Below, one piece after another: positions 33,721 to 44,243 of a DNA stretch of 64,000 nt. A program made the position numbers and the translations under genes. Location: positions 62,001-126,000 of the forward strand of contig QCCH01000001.1 in NCBI GenBank assembly GCA_003281315.1, read 5' to 3'. Position 1 is the first letter of the stretch. Each line of letters begins with the position of its first letter. This DNA is from Prochlorococcus sp. AG-347-K20. Its GTDB lineage: Bacteria > Cyanobacteriota > Cyanobacteriia > PCC-6307 > Cyanobiaceae. A model generated the notes under the pieces. The model was not told where the DNA came from and made no database searches. It saw only the letters and a list, made by a program, of their open reading frames with translations.

Positions 33721-34779
33721 ATGCAAACCTATGGAAATCCAGATACTACCTATGGATGGTGGGCTGGTAATTCAGGTGTAGCAAATCGCTCAGGAAAATT
33801 CATTGCTGCTCATGTAGCTCATGCAGGATTAATTGTTTTCTGGGCGGGTGCATTCACCCTTTTTGAACTTTCACGATTTGACCCAAGCGTCCCAATGGGT
33901 CATCAACCTCTAATCGTTCTTCCTCACTTAGCAACTCTTGGAATAGGGTTTGATGCTAATGGTGTTGCGATGGGAGATACTAAACCTGTTCTAGCGATAG
34001 CAATAGTTCACTTAGTTTCTTCTATGGTTTTAGCAGCCGGAGGACTTTTACACTCTTTACTTCTTCCTGGAAATCTAGAAGATTCTGATGTAGCAAGAGC
34101 TAGAAAATTCAATATTGAATGGGATAATCCAGACAAATTGACATTTATTCTTGGTCACCATCTAATTATTCTTGGTTTCGCAGTTATTGCTTTTGTCGAA
34201 TGGGCAAGAGTGCATGGAATTTATGATCCAGCTATTGGTTCTGTAAGACAGGTTGAGTATGAATTAAATTTGGCCAAAATTTGGAATCACCAAACAGACT
34301 TTTTGACTATTGATAGCCTTGAAGAAGTAATGGGAGGTCATGCTTTCCTTGCTTTCGTTGAGATTACTGGTGGTGCTTGGCATATTGCTACTAAGCAAGT
34401 TGGTGAATATACCAAATTCAAAGGTAAAGGACTTCTCTCTGCAGAAGCTGTTCTCTCATGGTCACTAGCTGGAATAGGCTGGATGGCTATTATTGCAGCT
34501 TTCTGGAGTGCAGCTAACACAACAGTCTATCCAACTGAATTCTTTGGTGAACCACTTGAATTAAAGTTTAGTATTTCCCCTTATTGGGTAGATACAGTTG
34601 ATCTCCCTGATGGTGAGTACACTTCAAGGGCATGGTTAGCTAATGTTCATTACTATTTTGGATTCTTCTTTATTCAAGGTCATCTATGGCACGCTTTAAG
34701 AGCACTAGGCTTTGATTTCAAGAGAGTTACAAATGCTATCAGTAATATTGATAGTGCAACAGTTACTCTTAAAGATTAA
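33721..34779 (+). CDS. pcbA: divinyl chlorophyll a/b-binding light-harvesting protein Pcb
   Basis: Six-TM CP43/IsiA-like antenna: [36 protein letters not shown]. Confidence 0.95.
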   Translation: MQTYGNPDTTYGWWAGNSGVANRSGKFIAAHVAHAGLIVFWAGAFTLFELSRFDPSVPMGHQPLIVLPHLATLGIGFDANGVAMGDTKPVLAIAIVHLVSSMVLAAGGLLHSLLLPGNLEDSDVARARKFNIEWDNPDKLTFILGHHLIILGFAVIAFVEWARVHGIYDPAIGSVRQVEYELNLAKIWNHQTDFLTIDSLEEVMGGHAFLAFVEITGGAWHIATKQVGEYTKFKGKGLLSAEAVLSWSLAGIGWMAIIAAFWSAANTTVYPTEFFGEPLELKFSISPYWVDTVDLPDGEYTSRAWLANVHYYFGFFFIQGHLWHALRALGFDFKRVTNAISNIDSATVTLKD

Positions 34780-34803
34780 TTTTCAAATTTTATTACCAAT
34801 ATC

Positions 34804-34835
34804 AAAAGGCTCCTCTTATCGGAGCCTTTTTTATT
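34804..34835 (+). terminator. rho-independent terminator of pcb
   Basis: AAAGGCTCC-TCTTATC-GGAGCCTTTTTT stem-loop plus T tract. Confidence 0.9.
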
Positions 34836-34872
34836 TGAAAAATTTTGTTTATTAATTTAGATTTAGAATTAT

Positions 34873-36261
34873 ATGTTTTTGAAATCATTGAATATTTTTT
34901 CGATACAGAATAAAGATATTTTTTCAAATTCTCTATTGATAAGTTTTTTTGGATTGTTAATTATATTTTTTTTGTTGATTTTTGGAAGGAAATTTAAACT
35001 AGCTGTTCAACTCGAGAGATTTGGATTGCCGATAGCCGTCATATCAGGAATTTTAGGTATATCTATAGGCCCATTTGGTGCGATACACTTTTTACCAAAA
35101 GAAACAATAAATGTTTGGAGTAATTTTCCTACTCCTCTTTTATCATTAGTCTTCGCAACTTTAATGATGGGAAGACCTATACCTAATATAAATGGTTTAG
35201 TTAAACCGATTTTTAATCAATTTCTATTAGCTCTTTCACTAGGTTTCGGACAATTTTTTGTCGGCGGCCTTGTTGTTAAATATTTTCTGCCTCCATCTAT
35301 GGACGCAAATCCTCTAATGGGTTGTTTAATAGAGGTAGGTTTTGAGGGCGGTCATGGAGCCGCATCAATAATCGGTGAAAGTTTTAATAAACTAGGTTTC
35401 CCAAATGGTTTAGATCTTGGTTTGGCTATGGCAACAATGGGTCTTTTATCCTCTTCAATATTGGGTAGCGTATTTATCTTTATTGGTAGAACTTTAGGCC
35501 TTTCAGATACTGAGGAAATTCTTGAACAGAAAGATACTTTAAATGGAAAAAATAAGATTAGAATTTTTGCAGATTTTAGAATTTTTATAATAAATCTTGG
35601 ATTCTCTGGTTTGGCAATTTCTTTTGGTGTTTTGCTTCTTAAATTTTTAAGGTATATTTCAAGTTCTTTTGGTGATTTTTCGAAGGAAATTATTTTTTCA
35701 CTACCAGTATTTCCTTTTATCCTTATAGGTTCGCTCCTTATTAGATATATTTTAGAAAAAACCAAAAATACAGAATTTATTTCAAATATTCTGCAAAGGG
35801 AGATTGGTATTTTATCAACAGACTTATTGATTTTTACAGCTATGGCGAGTTTAGATATTGCAGTTGTTTTTGATAATTGGATACTTATTTTAGTATTTAC
35901 TATTTTCGGTTTATTTTGGAATTTAATCTGCATTGCTTATTTCGCATACTTTATTTTTGATGATTATTGGTTTGAAAAAAGTTTGATAGAGTTTGGGAAT
36001 TCTACTGGTGTAGTAGCTTCTGGGTTACTTCTTTTAAGGCTTGCAGATCCTAAAAATATTTCTAAGACTTTACCAATTTTTACGTCAAAACAGCTATTTG
36101 CTCAATTAATTCTTTCTGGGGGACTATTCACAGTTCTTGCACCATTAATGATTTCTAAAATTGGGTTAGATTATTGGACAGAAATTTGTGCCTTAATTAC
36201 ATTCGCAATTCTTTCTATCGCATTGATTTCTAACAAAGTAGAGATGAAAAAGTTTCAATAA
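34873..36261 (+). CDS. sodium/glutamate symporter-like (GltS family)
   Basis: Multi-TM protein with GFEGGHGAASIIGESF motif. Confidence 0.8.
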   Translation: MFLKSLNIFSIQNKDIFSNSLLISFFGLLIIFFLLIFGRKFKLAVQLERFGLPIAVISGILGISIGPFGAIHFLPKETINVWSNFPTPLLSLVFATLMMGRPIPNINGLVKPIFNQFLLALSLGFGQFFVGGLVVKYFLPPSMDANPLMGCLIEVGFEGGHGAASIIGESFNKLGFPNGLDLGLAMATMGLLSSSILGSVFIFIGRTLGLSDTEEILEQKDTLNGKNKIRIFADFRIFIINLGFSGLAISFGVLLLKFLRYISSSFGDFSKEIIFSLPVFPFILIGSLLIRYILEKTKNTEFISNILQREIGILSTDLLIFTAMASLDIAVVFDNWILILVFTIFGLFWNLICIAYFAYFIFDDYWFEKSLIEFGNSTGVVASGLLLLRLADPKNISKTLPIFTSKQLFAQLILSGGLFTVLAPLMISKIGLDYWTEICALITFAILSIALISNKVEMKKFQ

Positions 36262-36300
36262 GAACTCTAGAATGGTAAAAAGCATAAATTTTTTATTTTA

Positions 36301-36558
36301 ATGTCATTTACACCCTACGATATTCCACCTCAAGAAAATAAAGGTAAGTGGTTTAGGAGTCATTTACTTGGAAGGGAAATAGAACTTGGTGAATTGTATA
36401 GTCTTGGATCAAATGATTTAGATTTGCTTATGGCGGAGACCGCAGAAATCAGAAGCGATCTTGATTTTAAGGAAAAAAATATAGGCAAATTTAGGACCGC
36501 AGGATATTTTTTGGAGTTAGCAAGAATAATTGAGAAAAGGAAGTTGTTAGAAAGTTAA
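36301..36558 (+). CDS. hypothetical protein
   Basis: 85-aa ORF; convergent 4-bp overlap with the next gene. Confidence 0.6.
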   Translation: MSFTPYDIPPQENKGKWFRSHLLGREIELGELYSLGSNDLDLLMAETAEIRSDLDFKEKNIGKFRTAGYFLELARIIEKRKLLES

Positions 36559-37214
36559 TTAGATGGAAAATAATTCTTTCTAGAATTTGGTTCCCATAAT
36601 TCGTATTTATACATTAACGACTTAAATTCTCTATTTTTCTCAAACGAATCTAACCAGTTTTTTATTGATGATTCAAAATAATTTGTTCTTTTTTGACTTT
36701 CACAAGCGATTCTAAATTGTCTTACAAAAGGCCAAATAGACCAATCAGCGATTGTTGGGCTATCTCCAAAAAAGTATTTTTTTTCGGCAAGAAGTTCGTT
36801 CCATCTCTTTATAAATTTAATCGCATTTGTGAAATGAAATTCTTGATCACTATCTTTATATCTTGTGGAATATTTAAATCGATCTAAATGATATTTGAAT
36901 ATGTTATCGTTTTCGTTAATTATTTCAAAAATATCTTCCTTTTTGTTCTCAGGTAAATAAATTAATTTGATGTTTTCCTTTTTCGACTCTGAGAGAGCCC
37001 ATAGGATGATTTCAAGACTTTCTTCAATAACTTCACTATTTTTTTTTATAAGAATTGGCACCGTTTTCGTCTTTGAATAATTTAAAAAATCTAGAGGTTT
37101 ATTTTTTAAATCAATTTCTCTTATCTCTACTTTTATTTCGCAAATTAATAGGGCCCATCTCGCACGAATTGCATATGGACATCTTCGAAATGAATATAAA
37201 ATATCGTTTTTCAT
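36555..37214 (-). CDS. glutathione S-transferase family protein
   Basis: LYSFRRCPYAIRARWAL thioredoxin-fold N-terminus, SPTIADWSIWPF C-domain motif. Confidence 0.88.
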   Translation of the reverse strand: MKNDILYSFRRCPYAIRARWALLICEIKVEIREIDLKNKPLDFLNYSKTKTVPILIKKNSEVIEESLEIILWALSESKKENIKLIYLPENKKEDIFEIINENDNIFKYHLDRFKYSTRYKDSDQEFHFTNAIKFIKRWNELLAEKKYFFGDSPTIADWSIWPFVRQFRIACESQKRTNYFESSIKNWLDSFEKNREFKSLMYKYELWEPNSRKNYFPSN

Positions 37215-37288
37215 ATTGTAAAAACTTTTAATTTCCCTAATTCTTTTAGTATTATCTAAGTAGGAACAGTATTAATTTTACAACGCAA

Positions 37289-37831
37289 ATGTCGGGATAT
37301 GTTTACCTTATTAGAGTAGGAGACCTTTATAGGATTGGGAAAACGGATAATCTTGAAAAGAAAATTAAAAAATTAAAGCCAGATGAATTATTAACATCAA
37401 TTATGACTAAGGAGCCAGAAACTCTTGAAGCAAGATTACTAAGAAAATATAAGTCGCAAAGAATTCCTGAAACTGGATATTTAAAGCTTTCTAAAAGACA
37501 AATTAGAGAATGTAAAAAGCAATTTGAATTAAAGGGTAGCTTACCTCACACTTTAGATGCTGAAGTTTCTATAACTCTATTTGCATCTTTTTTATTGTTT
37601 TCATTAGGTTCTTTTATTTTTAATTATTTAAATTTTGGATTTGTAAGATCTATATCTTATTCTTTCGGAATGGCATCTCTACCAATGGTTATATTATTTA
37701 TTACAGGTAGTTTTGGAGGATACTTTTCTGAAGATTTATCTCTTTTTTCATTGTTAACTAATCGAATAAAAGGTTTATTTATTGCAATTGCAATGCTTTC
37801 AATAGCTTACTTAATTTTTAATTTAGGTTAA
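37289..37831 (+). CDS. GIY-YIG-like domain fused to C-terminal transmembrane helices
   Basis: YVYLIRVGDLYRIGKTDNLEKKIKKLKP followed by three to four hydrophobic segments. Confidence 0.65.
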   Translation: MSGYVYLIRVGDLYRIGKTDNLEKKIKKLKPDELLTSIMTKEPETLEARLLRKYKSQRIPETGYLKLSKRQIRECKKQFELKGSLPHTLDAEVSITLFASFLLFSLGSFIFNYLNFGFVRSISYSFGMASLPMVILFITGSFGGYFSEDLSLFSLLTNRIKGLFIAIAMLSIAYLIFNLG

Positions 37832-38535
37832 ATTTCATAGTTACAATTTAAGGCAATTTCAAATGGAACTGATTGGGTAGGTAACTTAAGAATAGTTGAG
37901 CATATTTCAGCAATATCTTCAGGTTGTGTCATGCTTGATTTGTTTAAAGAAGAGATATTTTGGGCCATTTTGGTGTTAACCCAGCTTGGGCAAATTGCAG
38001 TAATTCTTATATTTTTATCCCAACCTTTATTTTTCATAGTTTGGCATAATCCCATCAAAGCAAACTTTGAAGAAGAATAAGCGGCTAAATCACCTTTGGA
38101 TCTTTTCCCACTCATTGAAACTAAAACAATAATTCTTCCTCTTCCAGAGGTACATAAATGATCCCAAGAAAGCCTACATAAATGCCAAATTGCCAAAAAA
38201 TTTATATTTAATGTATTTAAAATATCTTCTTCATCACCATCTTTGTATAAGAAAGGAACTTTCGATAATACTCCAGAACAATTTATTACTGAATCAAATC
38301 CTCCAAATTTATCTACGGTATTCTTTATCCAATTTTCGGCTGAAATTTTTTTTAAAGCATCATAGTGGTTGATTATAATTTTCCCTTCTGGCCATTTTTT
38401 TGGATCAATAGCGCTTCCTTTTAATGATTCTAAATCTCTTATGCCAACACTAATTCTATTGCCTTCTTTTAATTCTTTATGTGCAATATTTAGTCCAATA
38501 CCTCTACTGGCTCCACTTATTAATATGGTTCTCAT
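37828..38535 (-). CDS. short-chain dehydrogenase/reductase
   Basis: ISGASRGIGLNIA, YSSSKFALMG. Confidence 0.88.
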   Translation of the reverse strand: MRTILISGASRGIGLNIAHKELKEGNRISVGIRDLESLKGSAIDPKKWPEGKIIINHYDALKKISAENWIKNTVDKFGGFDSVINCSGVLSKVPFLYKDGDEEDILNTLNINFLAIWHLCRLSWDHLCTSGRGRIIVLVSMSGKRSKGDLAAYSSSKFALMGLCQTMKNKGWDKNIRITAICPSWVNTKMAQNISSLNKSSMTQPEDIAEICSTILKLPTQSVPFEIALNCNYEI

Positions 38536-38542
38536 TTTTTAA

Positions 38543-39826
38543 CTATATGTTTGGAAATAATATCCTAAGTAACATTTTAAATTCTCTTCCATGCATAATC
38601 ATAAGACCTTTCTTCACACTCCATGGAGCCTTTATAAACATTACGCACATAGCATATACAATCTCTTTTAAAGAAAGAGTATCAGTTAGAAACCCATACC
38701 ATTGATTTTTAGGTAGTTGGAAAAAACTGCCAAAAAATTCTCTCAATAGTTTCTCATCAAACCTCATGAGTTTTTCTAATCCAAATTGGTAAAGTGATTT
38801 CTTCCTAATTAATTCTTTTGACCATAAAGTTTCCCAACCTTTTCTAGCAATATGATAGGTACTTAGATTTTTGTTTTTAATTGCTTCTGAGACTGCCTTC
38901 GCGACAAGTGGAGCTCTTCTTAAAACATTACCAATTAAATATCCAGATGCAGGATGTACCATTGAAGCAGCACCACCATATCCAAGTATTTGTTGTTTGA
39001 AATCTGGGATTGGCATATTCATAGGAAGAAATAAGCCAAGCTCTTCGTGCTGCATGCTTGTGATTGATATATTTCGATAAGAAAGCCTCTTCTCTAGTCT
39101 CTCTTTTAAATTTTCCATTGTTAGAGGATTTACCAAACCAAGAGATGTCTCTTCAAGAAAATATTTCCCATCCCCCATATCCATGGCATAAAGAAAAGTT
39201 GGAGGTTCTTTTTTTTGCTCATCGTTTAGATGATCATTTCTATAGTCCATTAATACAAACTGCCCTTTCTTAAGTGGAGGTTTACTAAAGTTGCCTACTA
39301 TTCCATAACAAGTTTGGACTGCTAAGGGACCACACGATTTTAATTTAAGAAAAACAGGATCATATCCTGTTGCATCTACTACTAATCTTGCAGAGTAAGT
39401 CTTGCCATCTTTTGTAGTTACTGTACTTTTGTATTTTTCAAAATGTATTTTGTTCGCAAAGCCTTGATGCCATTTAATGGAAGACTTATTGCATTCATTA
39501 AACCAATAATTATGGAGTTTCTTCTTATCAAATAGTCCATAATCTAGTGAATGTTCCGTGGCTTTATTCTCGTCGTCCTGTTCTTCTAACGCACCATGCC
39601 CAAAAAAACTTACAGTATTCTTCCATCTATATTCAAGTAGATCCTGAAGCCCGAGTTGATCAACTTCTTCCCCCCAAATGCCATATGTGTTTGGCCAAGG
39701 TTCATCTGGTCCATTTGGAGAAAGAACTTCAACATTTAATTTTTCCTTCCCTAAAGCTGAGGCAATTGCCATACCTGCAGGACCTGCACCCAAAACAAGA
39801 ACATCTGGCATATTTTCTTTTGACAT
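38543..39826 (-). CDS. crtL: lycopene cyclase, probably epsilon-type
   Basis: VLGAGPAGMAIASAL, WPNTYGIWGEEVD, GYGGAASMVHPASGYLIG. Confidence 0.9.
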   Translation of the reverse strand: MSKENMPDVLVLGAGPAGMAIASALGKEKLNVEVLSPNGPDEPWPNTYGIWGEEVDQLGLQDLLEYRWKNTVSFFGHGALEEQDDENKATEHSLDYGLFDKKKLHNYWFNECNKSSIKWHQGFANKIHFEKYKSTVTTKDGKTYSARLVVDATGYDPVFLKLKSCGPLAVQTCYGIVGNFSKPPLKKGQFVLMDYRNDHLNDEQKKEPPTFLYAMDMGDGKYFLEETSLGLVNPLTMENLKERLEKRLSYRNISITSMQHEELGLFLPMNMPIPDFKQQILGYGGAASMVHPASGYLIGNVLRRAPLVAKAVSEAIKNKNLSTYHIARKGWETLWSKELIRKKSLYQFGLEKLMRFDEKLLREFFGSFFQLPKNQWYGFLTDTLSLKEIVYAMCVMFIKAPWSVKKGLMIMHGREFKMLLRILFPNI

Positions 39827-40050
39827 TAAATATAAATCTTATGCTTAAAGAAATTTATGGAACAAATTATTACTTCTGCGCCTAGGATTATATATTTCAT
39901 CCAATACTTGTAATGAGAGTAGATTTATAATAATCAAATTACTCAAATACTAGTGACTAAGTTTTCAGTGTTTTAACAATAATTTATAAGATTACAAAAT
40001 AAAAAAAACTTTATTTATCTTTTTATCATAAAAAAAATATAGGAATTTAA

Positions 40051-41052
40051 ATGATTAAAAATAAAAATATTTTAATTACTGGAGGTAATTCAGGAATAGG
40101 ATTTTTTGCCATTATTAATTTACTGAAGACGAGAAGTATTTTATATGTTGTAATAAAAAACGAATTTAGAAAGAATGAATTTCTAAAAAAGATTGAGAAA
40201 TATTTTGATAAAAATTACCTTAGTAAATTTTTAAATATTATTGAAAATTGTGATCTTTCAGATTTAGAGAACATTAAAAAAATTAAAGATTACTTTATCC
40301 GTAAAAAAATTTTTTTAGATGTTGTTGTTTTAAATGCAGGATTGCAATATACAGGCTCTTTTTACCCTAAAGTATCAAAACAAGGCATAGAACTAACTTT
40401 TGCGGTAAATCATCTTGCACATTTTTACTTGGTAAATGTCCTAAAAGATTTTATTAGAGATAAAGAAGGATCTAGATTCATTATTACATCATCAGATGTT
40501 CACGATCCCAAAAGTTCAGGTGGCAACATAGGAAAGAAAGCGGGACTTAATAACCTAGTTGATTTTAGAAAAAAAGTAACTGGGCAATTTTTAAATTTTA
40601 ATGCTGATGAAGCTTATAAAAATAGTAAGTTATGTAATATCTTGTTTGCTAAAGAACTTGAAAAAAAATTAAAAATGTCCTCCAGTAAAATTTCTGTAAT
40701 AACTTGGGCTCCTGGTCTCGTAATACCAAATGATGATTCGGGTTTTTTTAGATACAGTAAACGTTTTAATCTCTTTGGATATTTAATTTTTTCTAAAGCT
40801 GCAAAAAATATTTTAGGAATTTCTGAAAGTATAGAAAATGCTGGTAGGATACTTTCTGAAATTGTTTTTGATTCAAATTTAAATAATATTGGTTACGTTC
40901 ATTTAAGTAATAAACTTATATCTTTTAAAAAACATAAATTAGTTGAAAGTAATGTTAGTGATGAGGCAAATAATTCTGAGTTGGCTTCAAAACTCTGGAT
41001 TTTAAGTGAAGAGATTTGTAGATCATTTGGATTTGTTACTTTCAATATTTAA
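40051..41052 (+). CDS. light-dependent protochlorophyllide reductase-like SDR paralogue
   Basis: ITGGNSGIG, NAGLQY, FAVNHLAHFYL, YKNSK, C-terminal LASKLWILSEEI resembling POR. Confidence 0.75.
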   Translation: MIKNKNILITGGNSGIGFFAIINLLKTRSILYVVIKNEFRKNEFLKKIEKYFDKNYLSKFLNIIENCDLSDLENIKKIKDYFIRKKIFLDVVVLNAGLQYTGSFYPKVSKQGIELTFAVNHLAHFYLVNVLKDFIRDKEGSRFIITSSDVHDPKSSGGNIGKKAGLNNLVDFRKKVTGQFLNFNADEAYKNSKLCNILFAKELEKKLKMSSSKISVITWAPGLVIPNDDSGFFRYSKRFNLFGYLIFSKAAKNILGISESIENAGRILSEIVFDSNLNNIGYVHLSNKLISFKKHKLVESNVSDEANNSELASKLWILSEEICRSFGFVTFNI

Positions 41053-42060
41053 GGTTTGTGTTGGGAATGCAAACTCTATATTATTAACGGCAAATTCCTC
41101 AATAATTCTTAAATTTATAGATTGTTGAGCTTCCATTGCGGCGAGATAATTATTTGTTGGGATGTAATAAACAAGTTCGAAATTAAGACTGAAGTCGCCG
41201 AAATCTGTGAAATGACATCTATCAAAAGACGCATCTTTTGTCTCTTCAACTATTTTTTTAATTATTATTGGAATCAATTTCATAAGTTTTGGAGAGGTTT
41301 CATAAACAACTCCCAATTTATGCACTAACCTTCTTTTTTCCATTTGTGCGTAATTTGAAATTATTCCATTTGTTAGGGCGCTATTGCTCATTACTATTAC
41401 TTCTCCATTAATACTTCTTATCCTTGATGATCGTACTCCTACTCTCTCAACCATTCCGAGGACTCCATCAGATTTTATAAACTCACCTTTTTGAAAAGGT
41501 TTATCAAGCAAAATTGTTATATATTCAAAAAACTCCTGAACTGGATCTTTCAGAGCTAATCCTGCTCCAATTCCTCCTGCACTTAGTAAAGCCCAAATAG
41601 CAGTCATTTGAACACCTATATTTTGTAAGAAAAATATTGAGCCAATGGTCCAAGTTAATGCTTTTATCAATGGAGTTAGTGAAGATACCATTGAACTAAT
41701 TGAGGAATCATTAATTTTCGAGGTCGATTCTGTTAAAGATCTTATTAAAACTTTATTGAGAGCTTTTATAATGATAATTAATATAAATAATTTCAAAATA
41801 TTCAATAAGACAGAGATGAAAGTTATTTCATCTGCAAAAAAGTAGTCAATTGAAAAATAAAATGAGAGGAGGAACCCTATAGGTTTTATAATTCCAGAGA
41901 TTACCTCAAAAATAAAATCATCAAAATTTGTTTTTGTTCTTTTGGAAATCTTTTTAAAAAATGTTTTTGAAAGTTTAGAAATTATTATGGACAATAATGT
42001 TCCAATAAAAAAAATAGATATTGCCAGAAGGAAGTTTTCAGTAACAAATTTCATATTCAA
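41023..42060 (-). CDS. small-conductance mechanosensitive channel (MscS family)
   Basis: TM region plus GGIGAGLALKDPVQEFFEYITILLDKPFQKGEFIKSDGVLGMVERVGVRSSRIRSINGEVIVMSNSAL. Confidence 0.92.
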   Translation of the reverse strand: MNMKFVTENFLLAISIFFIGTLLSIIISKLSKTFFKKISKRTKTNFDDFIFEVISGIIKPIGFLLSFYFSIDYFFADEITFISVLLNILKLFILIIIIKALNKVLIRSLTESTSKINDSSISSMVSSLTPLIKALTWTIGSIFFLQNIGVQMTAIWALLSAGGIGAGLALKDPVQEFFEYITILLDKPFQKGEFIKSDGVLGMVERVGVRSSRIRSINGEVIVMSNSALTNGIISNYAQMEKRRLVHKLGVVYETSPKLMKLIPIIIKKIVEETKDASFDRCHFTDFGDFSLNFELVYYIPTNNYLAAMEAQQSINLRIIEEFAVNNIEFAFPTQTLNIESNKSK

Positions 42061-42132
42061 ATAAACCCTAAAAATTTATCTCTAATAAAATTTTAAATTA
42101 TCTCTAAACAACAATCCAGTATTTATTTTTCT

Positions 42133-42702
42133 TTAACTAAGTATTATATTTCTAATTTCTTTAAATTCTTTTCTATCCGCAGTTTTGCATAATTCAAAAA
42201 TTATTGATTCAGTTGTTGTTATGAACGCCCCACTCTGAGTCATTCTTTGTAATGCTATTTCATGATCTGCTCTATTTCTACTTCCCATGGCATCCGATAT
42301 GAGAATAACTTCAAATCCTTTTTGTAAACTATCTAAGACTGTTTGTTGAATACAAATATGCGTTTCGATCCCACAAACTATCAAATTAGTAATTTTCTTA
42401 TCTTTAAGTTCTTTTAAAAATTCTTCTAATTTAGCTAGGCTGAATTCCATTTTTTCAAATTTTCTAAATCCTGCTATGGGTGTTAATTCAGGTATCGTTA
42501 CCCCTAATTTAAGTGGGTTCTGTTCAGATAAAAATATGTTTTCTTCTAAAATTTGGTAAGCATTTATTAGCTTTTTGATATTTTTGATTATTGAATCCTT
42601 ATCAAAAATTGGTCTTATTATTTTTTCCTGAATATCAATAATTAACAGGGCGTTTACTTTCAATGAAAATTTATCAGAAGAGATTTCTTGATCATTCATC
42701 AT
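42133..42702 (-). CDS. isochorismatase-family hydrolase
   Basis: LLIDIQEKI, LIVCGIETHICIQQTVLDSL. Confidence 0.9.
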   Translation of the reverse strand: MMNDQEISSDKFSLKVNALLIIDIQEKIIRPIFDKDSIIKNIKKLINAYQILEENIFLSEQNPLKLGVTIPELTPIAGFRKFEKMEFSLAKLEEFLKELKDKKITNLIVCGIETHICIQQTVLDSLQKGFEVILISDAMGSRNRADHEIALQRMTQSGAFITTTESIIFELCKTADRKEFKEIRNIILS

Positions 42703-42818
42703 TTATATATAAAGATACATTTAACATAATATTTTCAAGAACTTTAGTAAACATTTTAAATTAATAAGTTGTTTTACTCTCATCAAGAGTTATTATTGAG
42801 AATAGCCATGGACTAATT

Positions 42819-43271
42819 TTGTCATTATCCTCGCAATACAATGTTATTACATCCCCTCTTGGTGATGGTTTACATAAAGATGGAAAGAGGTTAACTCCTC
42901 AGAGGCTAAAGGTTCTTAATTTATTTGAAAATATTGGCTCTGGAAAGCATCTTAGTGCTGAAGAGGTTCATGAAAAGTTAGTTAAAACAAGCTCCAAAGT
43001 TTCCCTAGCAACAATTTATAGAACTTTAAGGCTTTTAGTTCAAATGGGTTTGCTTCATGAATTAGAACTCAGTGAGGGTGGACACAGATATGAATTGCTT
43101 AGTAACGACACACCTGACCATCATCATTTGATTTGTATTAGGTGTGGAAGAACAGAAGAATTTGAAAATGACGAAGTTTTAGAGGCAGGCAAAGTCGCAG
43201 CTAAAGTTAATGGTTTTAAACTAATTGAATCCTCTTTAAATGTAAGAGCTATTTGTCCTAATTGCATTTAG
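42819..43271 (+). CDS. Fur-family transcriptional regulator
   Basis: RLTPQRLKVL, HLSAEEVHEKL, SLATIYRTLRLL, HHHLICIRCG, CPNC. Confidence 0.93.
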   Translation: MSLSSQYNVITSPLGDGLHKDGKRLTPQRLKVLNLFENIGSGKHLSAEEVHEKLVKTSSKVSLATIYRTLRLLVQMGLLHELELSEGGHRYELLSNDTPDHHHLICIRCGRTEEFENDEVLEAGKVAAKVNGFKLIESSLNVRAICPNCI

Positions 43272-43277
43272 CAGCTT

Positions 43278-44210
43278 TTAACTTAAAGTCCCTCCACAAC
43301 TTGACCCTGCACCTGCAGTGCAAGCAAAACAATGTTCTTTTACAGCTACCCCGTAGTCAAAAGTATATGATTCATCCAATAGATCAAAAAGTGTCTTTGG
43401 CCCTTTATTCTCTCGGAAATTGATCTGTTGGTTAAAGTCACAATCATAAATTTCTCCTAACCAATTTACGCTAATAGTTTTTTTGCACATAAGATTTTCT
43501 AAATTATTTTCATTAAAATTTTCTTTTAGTAATTTGTAATAAGTATTTAGTTTCCCTTCTCTTCTTAGAGATTCTTCATATCTATTTATTGGCATATTAG
43601 TTATTGTGTATAAGTTATTAAAAACAATATTGTATTTTTCGAATAGTATTTTTTTATAATCTTTTTCCAATATTTCCTGAGAAGGAGGAAGAATAGGGCT
43701 TACAGGATTGTAAACAAGATTTAATTGCAATCCAGTTTCTTTCTTTCCATAGCCTAAATCATTAAGAATTTTTATAGCATTAATACTTTTTTCAAAAACC
43801 CCAAGACCCCTTTGAATCTCAACATTATCTTTTTCATAACATGGTAGCGAAGCAGTAACTATTACTTTATTCTTTGCAAGAAATTGAGGAAGATCTTCAT
43901 AACCTTCTTCAAAGAAAATTGTTAAATTGCATCTATCAATAATATCAACTTGTTTTGTGCTCAAACTAGCTATTAGGTTTTTAAATTCTGGGTGCAGTTC
44001 TGGCGCGCCACCTGTTATATCTAAAGTCTTGATTTTGTACTTATCAATTATTTTTGGAATGAGAGATATTATTTCATTGGACATCTTTTCAGTCCTTAGA
44101 GGACTTGAATTAACATGACAATGCTTACAAGCCTGATTGCATTTATAACCTATATTGATTTGCAATGTTTCTATAGGTTCTTTATATATTGAGGGGAATT
44201 TTTCTTTCAT
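43278..44210 (-). CDS. radical SAM protein of the ArsS (arsenosugar biosynthesis)-like, Cys-rich C-terminus family
   Basis: CNQACKHCHV radical SAM motif; C-terminal CFACTAGAGSSCGGTL. Confidence 0.8.
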   Translation of the reverse strand: MKEKFPSIYKEPIETLQINIGYKCNQACKHCHVNSSPLRTEKMSNEIISLIPKIIDKYKIKTLDITGGAPELHPEFKNLIASLSTKQVDIIDRCNLTIFFEEGYEDLPQFLAKNKVIVTASLPCYEKDNVEIQRGLGVFEKSINAIKILNDLGYGKKETGLQLNLVYNPVSPILPPSQEILEKDYKKILFEKYNIVFNNLYTITNMPINRYEESLRREGKLNTYYKLLKENFNENNLENLMCKKTISVNWLGEIYDCDFNQQINFRENKGPKTLFDLLDESYTFDYGVAVKEHCFACTAGAGSSCGGTLS

Positions 44211-44243
44211 AAATCTATTATTTATAAATTGTCATTTGAAAAT

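Noticed and set aside
35352-35933. 193-aa minus-strand ORF inside the GltS-like gene
   Set aside because: Lies wholly antisense to a well-supported transporter; low-complexity Ile/Lys/Ser translation expected from the reverse of an AT-rich membrane gene.
39547-39885. 112-aa plus-strand ORF
   Set aside because: Mostly antisense to the lycopene cyclase gene; no domain signal.
42775-42805. Possible Fur box (TTATTATTGAGAATA) before the Fur-family gene
   Set aside because: Only a loose match to the consensus; cannot be separated from AT-rich background by eye.
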